DNA from: Fagopyrum homotropicum
Lineage: Eukaryota > Streptophyta > Magnoliopsida > Caryophyllales > Polygonaceae
DNA length: 64,000 nucleotides
Assembly: GCA_033239125.1 (NCBI GenBank)
Contig: BSWB01000004.1
Span: 34,593,501-34,657,500 of the forward strand
Reading direction: 5' to 3'
Below, in pieces: positions 43,158 to 53,681 of this stretch (within the stretch, counting starts at the first letter, position 1; each line of letters opens with the position of its first letter). The notes below the pieces were generated by a model. It saw nothing but the letters and a program-made list of their open reading frames with translations, was not told the origin of the DNA and made no database searches. Position numbers and translations under genes: made by a program.

Positions 43158-43216
43158 AATCACGGTCTGTTCTAGCTAGACCACGGCCGTGGTTCTTAGG
43201 ATCTGACCGTGATTTA
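43158..43216. repeat. CCACGGCCGTGG triad 2, element C LTR
   Basis: Half-site ATCACGGTC, full palindrome CCACGGCCGTGG (43181-43192), half-site GACCGTGATT. Offset about 950 bp, downstream of the TATA-like box and therefore probably transcribed. Confidence 0.88.
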
Positions 43217-44060
43217 CTTCTGTTGAGCTTTAATTGATAAATCTGCCTGTTAGGATGTTAGATTGTTGAAATCCTAGTGTTTGTTAAGCTTAATCTAGCC
43301 TAGGGTGACCTAATGCTAGCAATCTAAGTGAGGAAAGAGACCTACCCGGTGATTTCCGACCTTAAGTACCAAAGATGATGAACCCTAGGTATTAGTGAGC
43401 CTCATAAGCCGCTATTGAATCGAGTGTGCTAGGATTGATATTTAGGACTTGCCTTCCCGAGACTTACCCGGCAAGGAGAGGTTAGATCCCTACATAGCAA
43501 TCCGGTTTGTGTATATTTCCCAATCTCTAGGATCCTAGAGACTTACACGGTAATAGGACCTTAGTTGTGGGATTAGTGGATCATGAGACCTACCCGGTGA
43601 TTGGTTCCATTTGAGAAACACCCTTTCCCAACATACCATAGTTGATCCAAGGAATAAATAGAAGCTTGAGTCCAATGCCATAACCGGAACTCCTAACCCC
43701 TAGAATCCGTTTTTCTCTCTTTGATTACCTATCTCGTGTTTGTGTTTACTTATTTGTGTTGCTAGCTTAGTAGTTTGTTAATCCTTGCATGATTTGTGAT
43801 CCTTGATTGATCACCATAAAACCAATCCAAAAACATTGAGATTTTCATTTCTTTATTCCTTTGTCTTTTCTTAGTCTAGATCAACACTATCTTTAGTCAC
43901 TAATTGATTCAATTTCACCTTAGTCTTTGTGTTCGACCTCGGAATACTATTCTTGCTACAAAACGAACCATACACTGTGGGTTCGCTAGGAGTTAGGAAA
44001 AATATATCAATTTGTAAATTTATGACTTTTGCGTGTCACAATCTTAGCGTAAGAAGTTTT

Positions 44061-44078
44061 TGGCGCCGTTGCCGGGGA
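44061..44078 (+). promoter_or_regulatory. Element C primer-binding site, tRNA-Asp
   Basis: TGGCGCCGTTGCCGGGGA, a perfect complement of the tRNA-Asp 3' end, 6 nt after the LTR. Confidence 0.95.
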
Positions 44079-44196
44079 CGAGGTCTAGATTGAGTCATTG
44101 TTTGTGATGGTTTATAGTGTAGGTCTTTCTTATTGCTTTTGATCTTGTTTGGTTTGTGTCTTTGCATTTTCAGGACATCTCTCATTCTTTAGGTGC

Positions 44197-45817
44197 ATGC
44201 GAAGATCTCGTGGCAAAGATTTAGCTCCATTCGATCCCGAACCGGAGAAAACCATTAAAGCTAGATCTAAGAGCATTAGAAAGGAGAAAGAGATGGCCGC
44301 AAGAGATCTTCAAGCTGAGTTTGATGAGGCTTTAGAGAAAATTAGACTAAGGGATGAAGCCTTGGAAAATGAGAGGAGACTTGCCAATGAGAGGCAAGAA
44401 GCAACTAGGACGGAGATTGAAGAGATTAGGCAAGCTCTTGTGCAAAGAGAGCTTAATCGTCAACAACCTCCTCCACCTCTACCACAACCGCAGCCGGCGG
44501 TCAATATTCGGGTTGTGCCCATTGCTATTGAGGAGCCATAAGCGTTAGGGCAACGTATGTATCCGGATCAAAGAGTGCACCGTCCGGGTGTTAACTTAGG
44601 AGATCCCGCAACCCATGATTACGAGCTCCGCCCTCAAGTTCTACAAATGATCCGGCATAATCAATTTGGAGGGATGGAAGGAGAGTCTCCTCATCAACAC
44701 TTGATGAACTATGAGATCTTGATGGAGACTCTAAGGCCGCCTAGATTGGAGAACAACAACCATAAGCTTAGGGCTTTCTCCTTCTCACTTAAGGATAAAG
44801 CCTTGGCTTGGTACCAATCCATTCCACTAGGACGTGTGAGTAATTGGGAGGAGATGACAACCGAGTTCTTGAATAAATTCTTCCCACCTTCAAAGACTAC
44901 CGAGTTGAGAGGGAAGATCAATGCCTTCGTGATGAAGGATAGAGAGAGCCTATTCAAGTCTTGGGAGAGGTTCAAAGACCTCTTCCTAGATTTTCCACAC
45001 CTTCGTGATGAAGGGGCTTGATGAGGATAGCTAATTCAAGCTTCAATCTCTTTCCGGAGGAACTTTCATGGAGAAGAATGTGGATGAGGCTTGGGAGTTT
45101 GTAGAGAAATAAGCTTTGGTGATAGAAAAGTACTCCCATAGGAAGAGTGATGGGAGGAAACCGGGAGCATATGAGGTGAGTGAAGTCACCATGAGTAATT
45201 TCAAGCTCGATGCAATCAACAATGAGCTTAAGTCTTTGAGGGAGTTGTGTGCTACAACTTTGAAGAATCAAGCAAGCCCTCAAGTGCAAGTGCAAGAAAA
45301 CTTGTCTTTCAAGGAGGAAGATGTGAACTACATGGGAAGAGGAAACTTCAACAACAATCAAGGCCCTAGGAACTTCAACAACCGGTAATTCAACAATTAC
45401 CGGCCTAACCACAACCATCCCGGGTTTTCCTATTCTAACCCGGATGGTGCCTTGAACCCTCCCGCTTCCACAAGCGCAACTCCACCACCTAAGGCTTTAC
45501 AAGAGCCTCCACCCGGATTTACTCAACCTCCAAAGGATAGAACCGAGATGATGTTTGAGCAATTTCTTGGAAGGTTGAGTGGTCTTCAGAGCACGGTGAC
45601 TTCCATTTCTAAGGCTCAAAAGGTGCTAGAAGCACAAGTGTTCCAAAAGGCGGGTGAAGCTCATAGAGATCCGGGAAAGCTTCCCGGAAGAACCGAAGAT
45701 AACCCAAGAGGCCAAGTGTTGACCATTACAACAAGGAGTGGGCTGAGCATGAAGGATCCCTTGCCCAAGGAGAATGCTAAGGGAAAGCAAGTGGTGATAG
45801 AAGAAGATACATTGTAA
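44197..45817 (+). pseudogene. gag: Element C Gag
   Basis: Start MRRSRGKDLAPFDPEPEK at 44197. An N-terminal coiled coil rich in Glu/Arg and a Pro/Gln stretch are followed by TAA 44539-44541, then GVNLGDPATHDYELRPQVL and the WYQSIPLGRVSNWEEMTTEFLNKFFPPSK core. Near 45000 about 40 bp are missing relative to D (the CPHHGIPKIELLEIYFKG segment), shifting the frame. The rest continues in pieces (45116-45388, 45452-45817) with KYSHRKSDGRK, an Asn-rich region, and APRDPGKLPGR-like and ITTRSGLSMKDPLPKENAKGK strings, ending at TAA 45815-45817. No zinc knuckle seen. Non-functional. Confidence 0.85.
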
Positions 45818-45856
45818 GAAGATGGAGGCAAGAGCAAGGATGATGATCCAACATAT

Positions 45857-47215
45857 GTGGCACCACCTCCATACAAGCCACCACTACCATTCCCACAATC
45901 ACGAGCAAGAGCTCTTTTGGACAAACACTTCGGTAAATTCCTTGAACTTATGTCTAAATTGCATATTAATATTCCGTTCATGGATGCTATTCTAGGTATG
46001 CCGGCCTATGGAAAATTCTTGAAGGAAATACTCTCCAACAAAAGGAAGTTGGAGAAGTATGGGGAAGTGAGAATGACAAAGAGATTTTCCGAGTTGATCC
46101 AAACTATGAAGGAGGAGATGTCTCCTAAGCTAAGAGATCCGGGATATTTTTGTGTGCCAATTGGGGTTGGAGAAGTTGAGTATGAAGCCCTATGTGATCT
46201 TGGAGCAAGTGTAAGCATCATCCCGCTTGCACTTTGCAACAAGGTTGGGCTAGGAGAGCCAAAGCCGGTCAAGATGACCCTTTACATGGCGTACTGTTCA
46301 ATCACTCACCCCGTTGGAATCTTTGAGGACATACCGGTGCAACTCGGGAAGTTCTATGTGCCGATAGATTTTGTTGTCTTGGACATCCCGGTGGACTATC
46401 CGGTTCCTATCATCTTAGGGAGGCCTTTCTTACCCACATCCGGATGTTTGGTGGATTGCAAAAATGAAGTTCTCTCTTTCAACATTGGAGAAGAGAATAT
46501 TAAGTTCAGATTATCCACAATGATGAAGGGGCCAGCCCTTGGTGAAGATGTGTTCAACATTGTTGAGCAAGAGGAATGTAGAGAAGTTGTGAGCTCGATC
46601 TTGATCAAGGACCCCTTGGAGAAGGTTCTTAGCTTAAGTTTGATGGAGGAAGGGGTTGAAGAAGCTTGCAATGAAGAAGTCAAGGCTTTGGATGCATTGG
46701 AAAAGGAGACAAGAGCTGAATTTGAATCACACGAAGGTGTGCAGAATTGCTGTAGGAATCACGGCCAGGGAGGGAGAACCACACCCGTGGTTTGTCCCGT
46801 GGAACTTACCGGAGTGCTCAAAAGTGCCAACTTCTTAGATTCCACGCCCGTGGTTTCGCCAGAGACCGTAATTTTGCCCGTGGTTTCTCCAGAAAGAGCC
46901 TTAGTGGTTGATCAAGCTTCAAGGAGCCTAGGAGAGTCTTCCATAGCTTTGGAATCATCTCAACCTACATTGTATGGAGCATCTCCAACCGATAAAGGTC
47001 CTCCTAAACTTGAACTTAAACCCCTCCCCTCTCATCTTAAGTATGCTTTTCTTGGTGAAGATTCTACTTATCCGGTGATTGTTAATGCATGCTTGAATGA
47101 TGATGAGTTGAATAGATTGTTGCATGAGTTGAGATTGCATAGGAGAGCTATAGGCTATACCATATTGATTACTTGGTTGGCATTAAACCCTCTTTGTGCA
47201 TGCATAAAATCTTGA
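45857..47215 (+). CDS. pol: Element C protease and protease-RT spacer
   Basis: A 452-codon frame starting in the YKPPLPFPQSRARALLDKHFGKF linker. Protease: catalytic CDLGASVSIIP around 46195-46230, then YMAYCSITHPVGIFED (Cys-rich variant of YMADRSITHPVGILED) and VPIILGRPFLPTS. The spacer includes the palindrome-bearing DNA at 46755-46900 (CCACACCCGTGG 46779-46790, CCACGCCCGTGG 46842-46853). The frame leaves RT's N-terminal region near 47160 through a small indel relative to D; RT continues in the overlapping frame at 47173. Confidence 0.8.
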   Translation: MAPPPYKPPLPFPQSRARALLDKHFGKFLELMSKLHINIPFMDAILGMPAYGKFLKEILSNKRKLEKYGEVRMTKRFSELIQTMKEEMSPKLRDPGYFCVPIGVGEVEYEALCDLGASVSIIPLALCNKVGLGEPKPVKMTLYMAYCSITHPVGIFEDIPVQLGKFYVPIDFVVLDIPVDYPVPIILGRPFLPTSGCLVDCKNEVLSFNIGEENIKFRLSTMMKGPALGEDVFNIVEQEECREVVSSILIKDPLEKVLSLSLMEEGVEEACNEEVKALDALEKETRAEFESHEGVQNCCRNHGQGGRTTPVVCPVELTGVLKSANFLDSTPVVSPETVILPVVSPERALVVDQASRSLGESSIALESSQPTLYGASPTDKGPPKLELKPLPSHLKYAFLGEDSTYPVIVNACLNDDELNRLLHELRLHRRAIGYTILITWLALNPLCACIKS

Positions 47216-48051
47216 TGGAAGATAATCAAAAACTTTCAATTGAACCTCAAAGAAGACTAAACCCTATCATGAAAGAGGTAGTCAAGAAAGAGATCCTTAA
47301 ATTGCTAGATGCGGGAATCATTTTCCCGATTTCAGATAGTAAATCGGTTAGCCCCGTGCATGTGGTTCCTAAGAAGGGTGGGATGACCGTAGTAACCAAC
47401 GAGAATAATGAACTAATCCTAACTAGAACGGTTACAGGATGGAGGATGTGTATAGACTATAGGAAACTAAATGTGGCCTCTAGAAAAGATCACTTCCCTC
47501 TTCCCTTTATTGACCAAATGCTAGAGAGATTAGCTCAACATTCACACTTTTGTTATTTAGATGGTTATAGTGGATTTTTCCAAATCCCTATCCACCTCAA
47601 TGACCAAAAGAAAACTACATTCACATGTCCTTGGGGTACATTTGCGTATAGGAGAATGCCATTTGGGTTGTGTAATGCACCCACCACCTTTCAAAGGTGT
47701 ATGATGGCCATATTTTCTGAATATATTAAAAACATCATGAAAGTGTTTATGGATGATTTCTTTGTTTATGGATCTTCATTTGATGATTGTTTAGCTAACT
47801 TGTCTTTGGTGCTAAAGAGATGTGAGGAGACTAATCTTGTCTTGCATTGGGAGAAATGCCACTTCATGGTAAGTGAAGGCATTGTGTTGGGACACTTGGT
47901 GTCCAACCGAGGCATTGAGGTTGATAGGGCCAAGATAGAAACCATAGAGAAGTTGCCACCACCTACCTCGGTGAAGGGGGTAAGGCATTTCTTAGGGCAT
48001 GCCGGTTTTTACCGGAGATTCAAAAAAGATTTCTCTAAAATTTCTAAGCCC
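47173..48051 (+). pseudogene. pol: Element C reverse transcriptase, cut by element D
   Basis: An open frame with KEILKLLDAGIIFPISDSK, CIDYRKLN, YLDGYSGFFQIPI and the catalytic box VFMDDFFVYGSS, then EIDRAK-type and FLGHAGFYRRF strings up to KISKP. At 48051 the sequence passes into element D, which left AGCCC duplications at 48047-48051 and 59450-59454. The RT core itself is unbroken; its RNase H continuation lies 11.4 kb away. Confidence 0.88.
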
Positions 48052-48385
48052 TGATAACACGATTTATGACTTAGGTTTAGGTAATCATTTAGATAGATTC
48101 ATCACTCATTCATGCATGGTTTAGCACAAATTCGCGACGTTTGCACTCAATTCACGTATTTTGTCGAGATAGACGTCTACACGGACTTGTGCGTTGCTTT
48201 GTAGGTATTTCGGGGGTCTTTTGGACATTAACCGATACATTTGAGGGCCAAGCCTCGTGATGGTACACATCCAAGGCTAAGGAGGAGCATAAATGGAGCA
48301 ACAAGGGACACAAAGACCACTATTGGTGCAAGCAATGGATCAACTCATGGCTAAACGATCATGGCATGTTTCTGCTGAAGAAAAT

Positions 48386-48440
48386 CGGACCAACTAGGAG
48401 CTAAATCGGCCGATTTAATCCTACTGGGTCGATTTTTGGG
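48386..48440. repeat. AAATCGGCCGATTT triad 1, element D LTR
   Basis: Half-site AAAATCGG, full palindrome AAATCGGCCGATTT (48403-48416), half-site GGTCGATTTTT. Offset 351 bp from the LTR start, as in element C, but with a different motif. Repeated in the 3' LTR (palindrome 57974-57987). Confidence 0.9.
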
Positions 48441-48502
48441 GCTTTGACAGCTTAAGCCACGTGTCCCACGATCTCTTGTCCGTCCTTGCTCTTGGTGGAG
48501 AA

Positions 48503-48508
48503 TATAAG
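48503..48508 (+). promoter_or_regulatory. TATA-like box, element D LTR
   Basis: AATATAAGT, about 100 bp downstream of triad 1. Modest match to the TATA consensus. Confidence 0.45.
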
Positions 48509-48976
48509 TTGTCCTGCAGGTGGTTGCTGAGCATCTCTCCTCTCCCACTCTCTCATTCACAGCTCACCAATTTGGAGGCAAGATTGGAGGAGAAGAAAAG
48601 CTCTCAAGGATTGAAGGAAGAAGGAGGACACCATTTTAAGAGTTTGGAGTGACTTTTGAGTGATTTTTGTAATCTTGGATTGAAGAATTATTGCAAGGGT
48701 TTTTAGGAACGTTTTGAATCTTCATTTAAGAGTTTGTAAGTCTTGCTACAACTTAGATTCAGCTGGGATTTATTGATTTTGCTTGCTTATCTTTCATTAT
48801 CCATCTATGAGAACCATGTATGCTTGTATGTTGATTTTGGATCTTGATATGCATATTATTGGCTAGTTTATTGTGATTCTAGAGTGATGGATTGATGGTT
48901 ATGGCTTGGGTGATGATAGGATGGACTTATATGTTAGTTTAGGATGATTTGTATGCATGAAACCCATTCCAGGAAG

Positions 48977-49040
48977 AAAAATCGGGCTGTTCATCATGAA
49001 GATCGACCGATTTATATAAGATCAACCCGATTTATTCCCC
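48977..49040. repeat. AAATCGGCCGATTT-type triad 2, element D LTR
   Basis: AAAAATCGGGC, then GATCGACCGATTTA, then CAACCCGATTTA. Same offset (about 950 bp) as C's triad 2 in otherwise alignable LTR sequence. Confidence 0.82.
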
Positions 49041-49884
49041 TGTTGCTCTCTAATTGATGAATCTGTATGTTAGGGGTGTTAGGTTGTTAAATCCTAGTGT
49101 TTGTCAAGCCTAATTTAGCTTAGTATCACCTAATGCTACCAATCTAAGTGAGGGAAGAGATCTACCCGATGATTTCCGACCTTGGATACCTAAGATGATG
49201 AATGCTAGGTAGTAGTGAGCCTCATAAACCGCTATTGGATCGAGTGTGCTAGGATTATTGCTTGAGATTTCCCTATTCCGAGACTTACCCGGTAAGGAGA
49301 GGGTTACCCTTAAGTAGCATCTAGTTTGTGCGGAATTCCTTACTCTAACCCCTTGAGACCTACCCGGTAATAGGAGTTTGATGCGGGATTAGTGAAGTGA
49401 GAGACTTACCCGGTAATCGCTTCCATTAGTGAACATTCTTTCCCCAACACCGCAGCTTGTCCTTAGAATCCTTAGAACCTTGAGTCCAATGCCATAACCG
49501 GAAATCTTGACCTCTATAATCTAACTTTTCTCTCTTGATCATATACTTGTGCTTTGTGTTACTTGTTCGTTTGTTAGCTTGAGTTGTTAATTGTTTTATT
49601 ATCTTGCTTGATTTGTGATCTTTGTTTGATCACCACAAAAACCAACCAAAAACATTGTGTTTTCAATTTTCTTTGTTCCTCATCTTATCTTAGTCTAGAT
49701 TCACACTATCTTTGATCATTGTTTGACTCGATTTCACCTTAGTCTTCGTGTTCGACCTCGGAATACTTACCTTTCTATAAACGTCCCGTACACTGCGGGT
49801 TCGCTAGGAGTTAGGATAAATATAACGAGTATAAATTTAAGACTTATTGCGTGCACATCACACCATCTTAGCGTAACAAGTTTT

Positions 49885-49902
49885 TGGCGCCGTTTCCGGG
49901 GA
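49885..49902 (+). promoter_or_regulatory. Element D primer-binding site, tRNA-Asp
   Basis: TGGCGCCGTTTCCGGGGA, one mismatch to the complement of the tRNA-Asp 3' end. Confidence 0.92.
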
Positions 49903-50018
49903 CTAGGTCTAGATTGAGTCATTTTGTGATTGTTTATAGTGTAGATCTTTCTTGTTGCTTTTGATCTCTCTTTGGTTTGTGTCTTTGCTTTTCAGGACAT
50001 CTCTTACTCTTTAGGTGT

Positions 50019-53000
50019 ATGCGAAGATCTCGTGGCAAGGATTTAGCTCCATTCGATCCCGAACCGGAGAAAACCCTTAGATCTAGATCCAAGAGCATTA
50101 GAAAGGGAAAAGAGATGGCCGGAAGAGACCTCCAAGCTGAATTGGATGAAGCCTTAGAGCAAATAAGGCTAAGAGATGAACTCTTGGAGGAAGAAAGGAG
50201 ACTTGTCAATGAGAGGCAAGAGGCAACTAGGATGGAGATTGATGAGATTAGGCAAGCCCTTGTACAAGGAGAGCTTAATCGTCGACAACCTCCACCTCCT
50301 CCACCACCGGTGGTACAACCGCAGCCGGCGGTTAATGGTAGGGTTGTGCCCATTGCCATTGAAGAGCCACAAACCCTAGGGAGACGTATGGATCCGGCAC
50401 AAAGAGCACACCGTCCGGGTGTGAAGTTAGGAGATCCCGCAGCCCACAACTACGAGCTCCGCCCTCAAGTTCTACAAATGATCCGGCATAATCAATTTGG
50501 AGGGATGAAAGGAGAGTCTCCTCATCAACATTTGATGAATTATGTGATCTTGATGGAGACTCTTAGACCGCCAAGATTGGAGAGCAACAACCATAAGCTT
50601 AGGGCTTTTTCCTTCTCTCTTAAGGATAAAGCCTTAGCTTGGTATCAATCTATTCCACAAGGGCGAGTTGGTACTTGGGAGGAGATGACAACCGAGTTTT
50701 TGACTAAGTTCTTCCCACCTTCCAAGACTACCGAATTAAGAGGGAAGATCAATGCCTTCGTGATGAAGGATAGGGAGAGTTTGTTCAAGTCTTGGGAGAG
50801 ATTCAAAGACCTTCTCCTAGATTGTCCACACCATGGCATACCGAAAATTGAGCTATTGGAGATCTACTTCAAGGGACTTGATGAAGATAGCCAATTCAAG
50901 CTTCAATCCCTTTCCGGTGGGACTTTCATGGAGAAGCATGTAGATGATGCTTGGGAGTTTGTGGAGAAGCAAGCTCTAGTAATTGAGAAGTATTCCCATA
51001 GGAAGAGTGAAGGGAGAAAGGCGGGAGCATATGAGGTGAGTGACGTCACTATGAGCAATTTCAAGCTAGACGCCATCAACAATGAGCTAAAGTCCTTGAG
51101 GGAGTTGTGTACTACAACCTTGAAGAACCAAGCAACCCCTCAAGTGCTTCCACAATCTAACTTGTCTTCCAAGGAGGAGGATGTGAACTATATGGGAAGG
51201 GGCAACTACAAAAACTACCAAGGCCCAAGGAACTTCAACAACAACCGGCAATTCAACAACTACCGGCCCAACCATAACCATCCCGGGTTTTCTTACTCTA
51301 ACCCAGATGGAGCCTTGAACCCTCCCGCTTCTACAAGCACAACTCTACTACCAAAAGCTTCACAAGAACCTCCACCCGAATTTACTCAACCTCCAAAGGA
51401 TAGAATAGAAATGATGTTTGAGCAATTGCTTGGAAGGTTGAGTGGTCTTGAGAGCACGGTGACTTCTATCTCAAAGGCTCAAAAGGTTTTGGAAGCACAA
51501 GTTTTCCAAAAGGCGGGTGAAGCACATAGAGATCCGGGAAAGCTTCCCGGAAGAACCGAAGAAAACCCAAGAGGCCAAGTGTTGGCTATTACAACAAGAA
51601 GTGGGTTAAGCATGAAGGATCCTTTGCCCAAGGAGAATGCTAAAGGGAAGCAAGTGGTGAATGAAGAAGAGACTTTGCAAGGAGATGGAGGCAAGAGCAA
51701 AGATGTAGAGCCAACCTATATGGCACCGCCTCCATACAAGCCACCACTACCGTTCCCTCAATCACGAGCAAGAGCTCGCTTGGACAATCATTTTGGTAAG
51801 TTCCTTGAACTAATGTCTAAATTGCATATTAACATTCCGTTCATGGATGCTATTTTAGGGATGCCGGCATATGGCAAGTTCTTGAAGGAAATACTCTCCA
51901 ACAAAAGGAAGTTGGAGGAGTATGGTGAGATAAGGATGACTAAGAGATCCTCGGAGTTGATTCAAACGATGAAGGAGGAGATGCCTCCCAAGCTAAGGGA
52001 TCCGAGATCCTTTTGTGTGCCAATCGGAGTAGGAGAAGTGAAGTATGACGCCCTATGTGATCTTGGGGCAAGTGTAAGCATCATACCGCTCGCACTTTGC
52101 AACAAGGTTGGGCTAGGAGAGCCAAAGCCGGTCAAGATGACCGTTTACATGGCGGACCGCTCAATCACTCATCCGGTTGGGATCTTGGAAGACATTCCGG
52201 TGCAACTAGGGAAGTTCTATGTGCCCATAGACTTCGTTGTCTTGGAAATCCCGGCGGACTATCCGGTTCCTATCATCTTGGGGAGACCTTTCTTAGCTAC
52301 TTCCGGATGTCTAGTGGATTGCAAGAATGGGACTCTCTCCTTAAACATTGGAGAAGAGAACATCAAGTTCAAGCTGTCCACAATGATGAAAGGGCCAACC
52401 CTTGATGAGGATATATTCAACATAGTTGAAGAAGAGGAGTCTAGAGAGGTTGTGAGCTCAATCTTGCTTAAGGATCCGCTTGAGAGAGTTCTTAGCTCAA
52501 GCTTGATGGAAGAAGGAATTGAGGAGAGTAGCAATGAAGTAATCAAGGCCTTGAATGCATTGGACGAGCTACCAAGTGTTGGGTTTGAAGTGCTAGAAGA
52601 AGAGGAAAACTGCCAGAAAAATCGGACTGGAGGGCAAAAATCGGCCGATTTTTGTCCTTGGGCTGAAATTTCAGCCAGTTTTGCAAAAACAGAAACTCAG
52701 ATCGACCCACTGCCAGAAAAATCGTACGATTTTTCTTCTTGGGCCGATTTTCCCGAGTCTTTTCAGCATCAACCACTTGAGTGTGAGCAATCATCAAGGG
52801 ACTTCAAGGAGGCTTCCATGGCTTTGCAATCATCTCAACCTACATTGTATGGATCGTCTCCAACCGAAAAAGGTCCTCCTCAACTTGATCTTAAACCTCT
52901 TCCTTCTCATTCGAAGTATGCTTTCCTTGGTTCAAATTCTACTTATCCGGTGATTGTGAATGCATCCTTGAATGATGATGAGCTTAATAGATTGTTGAAT

Positions 53001-53681
53001 GAATTGAAACTGCATAGAAAGGCAATAGGATACACCATTGATAATCTTGTTGGCATCAAGCCCTCTTTGTGCATGCATAGGATAATGATGGAAGATAATC
53101 ATAAACCCTCTATTGAACATCAAAGAAGATTGAATCCCATAATGAAAGAGGTAGTCAAAAAGGAAATCATTAAGTTTCTAGATGCGGGAATTATCTACCC
53201 TATCTCGGATAGTAAGTGGGTTAGTCCCGTTCATGTAGTACCTAAGAAGGGTGGGATGACCGTAGTAACCAATGAGAACAATGAACTAATCCCGACTAGG
53301 ACGGTTACGGGATGGAGGATGTGTATTGATTATAGAAAGCTTAACATGGCCTCTAGGAAAGATCACTTCCCTCTTCCTTTCATTGACCAAATGCTAGAAA
53401 GGTTAGCTCAACATTCTCATTTTTGCTACCTAGATGGCTATAGTGGATTCTTCCAAATCCCTATCCACCCGATGACCAAGAGAAAACAACCTTTACATGT
53501 CCATGGGGTACTTTTGCATATAGGAGAATGCCATTTGGGTTGTGTAATGCACCCGCCACCTTCCAAAGGTGTATGGTGGCTGTTTTTTCGGAATACATTG
53601 AAAATATCATGGAAGTGTTCATGGATGATTTCTCTGTTTATGGTTCTTCCTTTGATAATTGCTTGGCTAACTTGTCATTAG
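50019..53681 (+). CDS. gag-pol: Element D Gag-protease-RT polyprotein, first part
   Basis: Start chosen at 50019 (MRRSRGKDLAPFDPEPEK), as in C and E; an in-frame ATG also lies at 49977. Order by residue: coiled coil 30-90, Pro-rich 90-110, Gag core about 130-300 (WYQSIPQGRVGTWEEMTTEFLTKFF, CPHHGIPKIELLEIYFKGLDE), and an Asn-rich stretch with no zinc knuckle. Then comes the YKPPLPFPQSRARARLDNHFGKF linker, the protease with catalytic Asp at residue 681 (CDLGASVSIIP), a palindrome-bearing spacer, and the N-half of RT (CIDYRKLN, YLDGYSGFFQIPIHP). Relative to C and B a single base is missing near 53470, so the last 70 residues are out of frame. RT resumes in the overlapping frame below. Confidence 0.92.
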   Translation: MRRSRGKDLAPFDPEPEKTLRSRSKSIRKGKEMAGRDLQAELDEALEQIRLRDELLEEERRLVNERQEATRMEIDEIRQALVQGELNRRQPPPPPPPVVQPQPAVNGRVVPIAIEEPQTLGRRMDPAQRAHRPGVKLGDPAAHNYELRPQVLQMIRHNQFGGMKGESPHQHLMNYVILMETLRPPRLESNNHKLRAFSFSLKDKALAWYQSIPQGRVGTWEEMTTEFLTKFFPPSKTTELRGKINAFVMKDRESLFKSWERFKDLLLDCPHHGIPKIELLEIYFKGLDEDSQFKLQSLSGGTFMEKHVDDAWEFVEKQALVIEKYSHRKSEGRKAGAYEVSDVTMSNFKLDAINNELKSLRELCTTTLKNQATPQVLPQSNLSSKEEDVNYMGRGNYKNYQGPRNFNNNRQFNNYRPNHNHPGFSYSNPDGALNPPASTSTTLLPKASQEPPPEFTQPPKDRIEMMFEQLLGRLSGLESTVTSISKAQKVLEAQVFQKAGEAHRDPGKLPGRTEENPRGQVLAITTRSGLSMKDPLPKENAKGKQVVNEEETLQGDGGKSKDVEPTYMAPPPYKPPLPFPQSRARARLDNHFGKFLELMSKLHINIPFMDAILGMPAYGKFLKEILSNKRKLEEYGEIRMTKRSSELIQTMKEEMPPKLRDPRSFCVPIGVGEVKYDALCDLGASVSIIPLALCNKVGLGEPKPVKMTVYMADRSITHPVGILEDIPVQLGKFYVPIDFVVLEIPADYPVPIILGRPFLATSGCLVDCKNGTLSLNIGEENIKFKLSTMMKGPTLDEDIFNIVEEEESREVVSSILLKDPLERVLSSSLMEEGIEESSNEVIKALNALDELPSVGFEVLEEEENCQKNRTGGQKSADFCPWAEISASFAKTETQIDPLPEKSYDFSSWADFPESFQHQPLECEQSSRDFKEASMALQSSQPTLYGSSPTEKGPPQLDLKPLPSHSKYAFLGSNSTYPVIVNASLNDDELNRLLNELKLHRKAIGYTIDNLVGIKPSLCMHRIMMEDNHKPSIEHQRRLNPIMKEVVKKEIIKFLDAGIIYPISDSKWVSPVHVVPKKGGMTVVTNENNELIPTRTVTGWRMCIDYRKLNMASRKDHFPLPFIDQMLERLAQHSHFCYLDGYSGFFQIPIHPMTKRKQPLHVHGVLLHIGECHLGCVMHPPPSKGVWWLFFRNTLKISWKCSWMISLFMVLPLIIAWLTCH
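52617..52762. repeat. AAATCGGCCGATTT cluster in the D protease-RT spacer
   Basis: AAAATCGGCCGATTTT at 52637-52652 and AAAAATCGTACGATTTTT at 52717-52734, flanked by half-sites AAAATCGGAC (from 52617) and GCCGATTTTCC (to about 52754). Located in open coding sequence, where C and B carry their own palindromes. Confidence 0.9.

Larger units (their letters stand above)
42231..44054 (+). repeat. Element C 5' LTR
   Basis: TGATAACACGATTTATGAC to GCGTAAGA (D ends GCGTAACA), 1824 bp. Palindrome triads at 42558-42612 and 43158-43216. CTTACCCGG-type motifs between 43340 and 43600. Confidence 0.9.
48052..49878 (+). repeat. Element D 5' LTR
   Basis: TGATAACACG to GCGTAACA. Triads at 48386-48440 and 48977-49040. 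TATA-like box at 48503. GAGACYTACCCGGTAA-type motifs at 49159, 49280, 49355 and 49401. Confidence 0.95.

Noticed and set aside
48351..48560. A 69-codon minus-strand frame in the D LTRs (also 57922-58131)
   Set aside because: Antisense in the U3 region over the palindrome triad; an accidental frame duplicated with the LTR.
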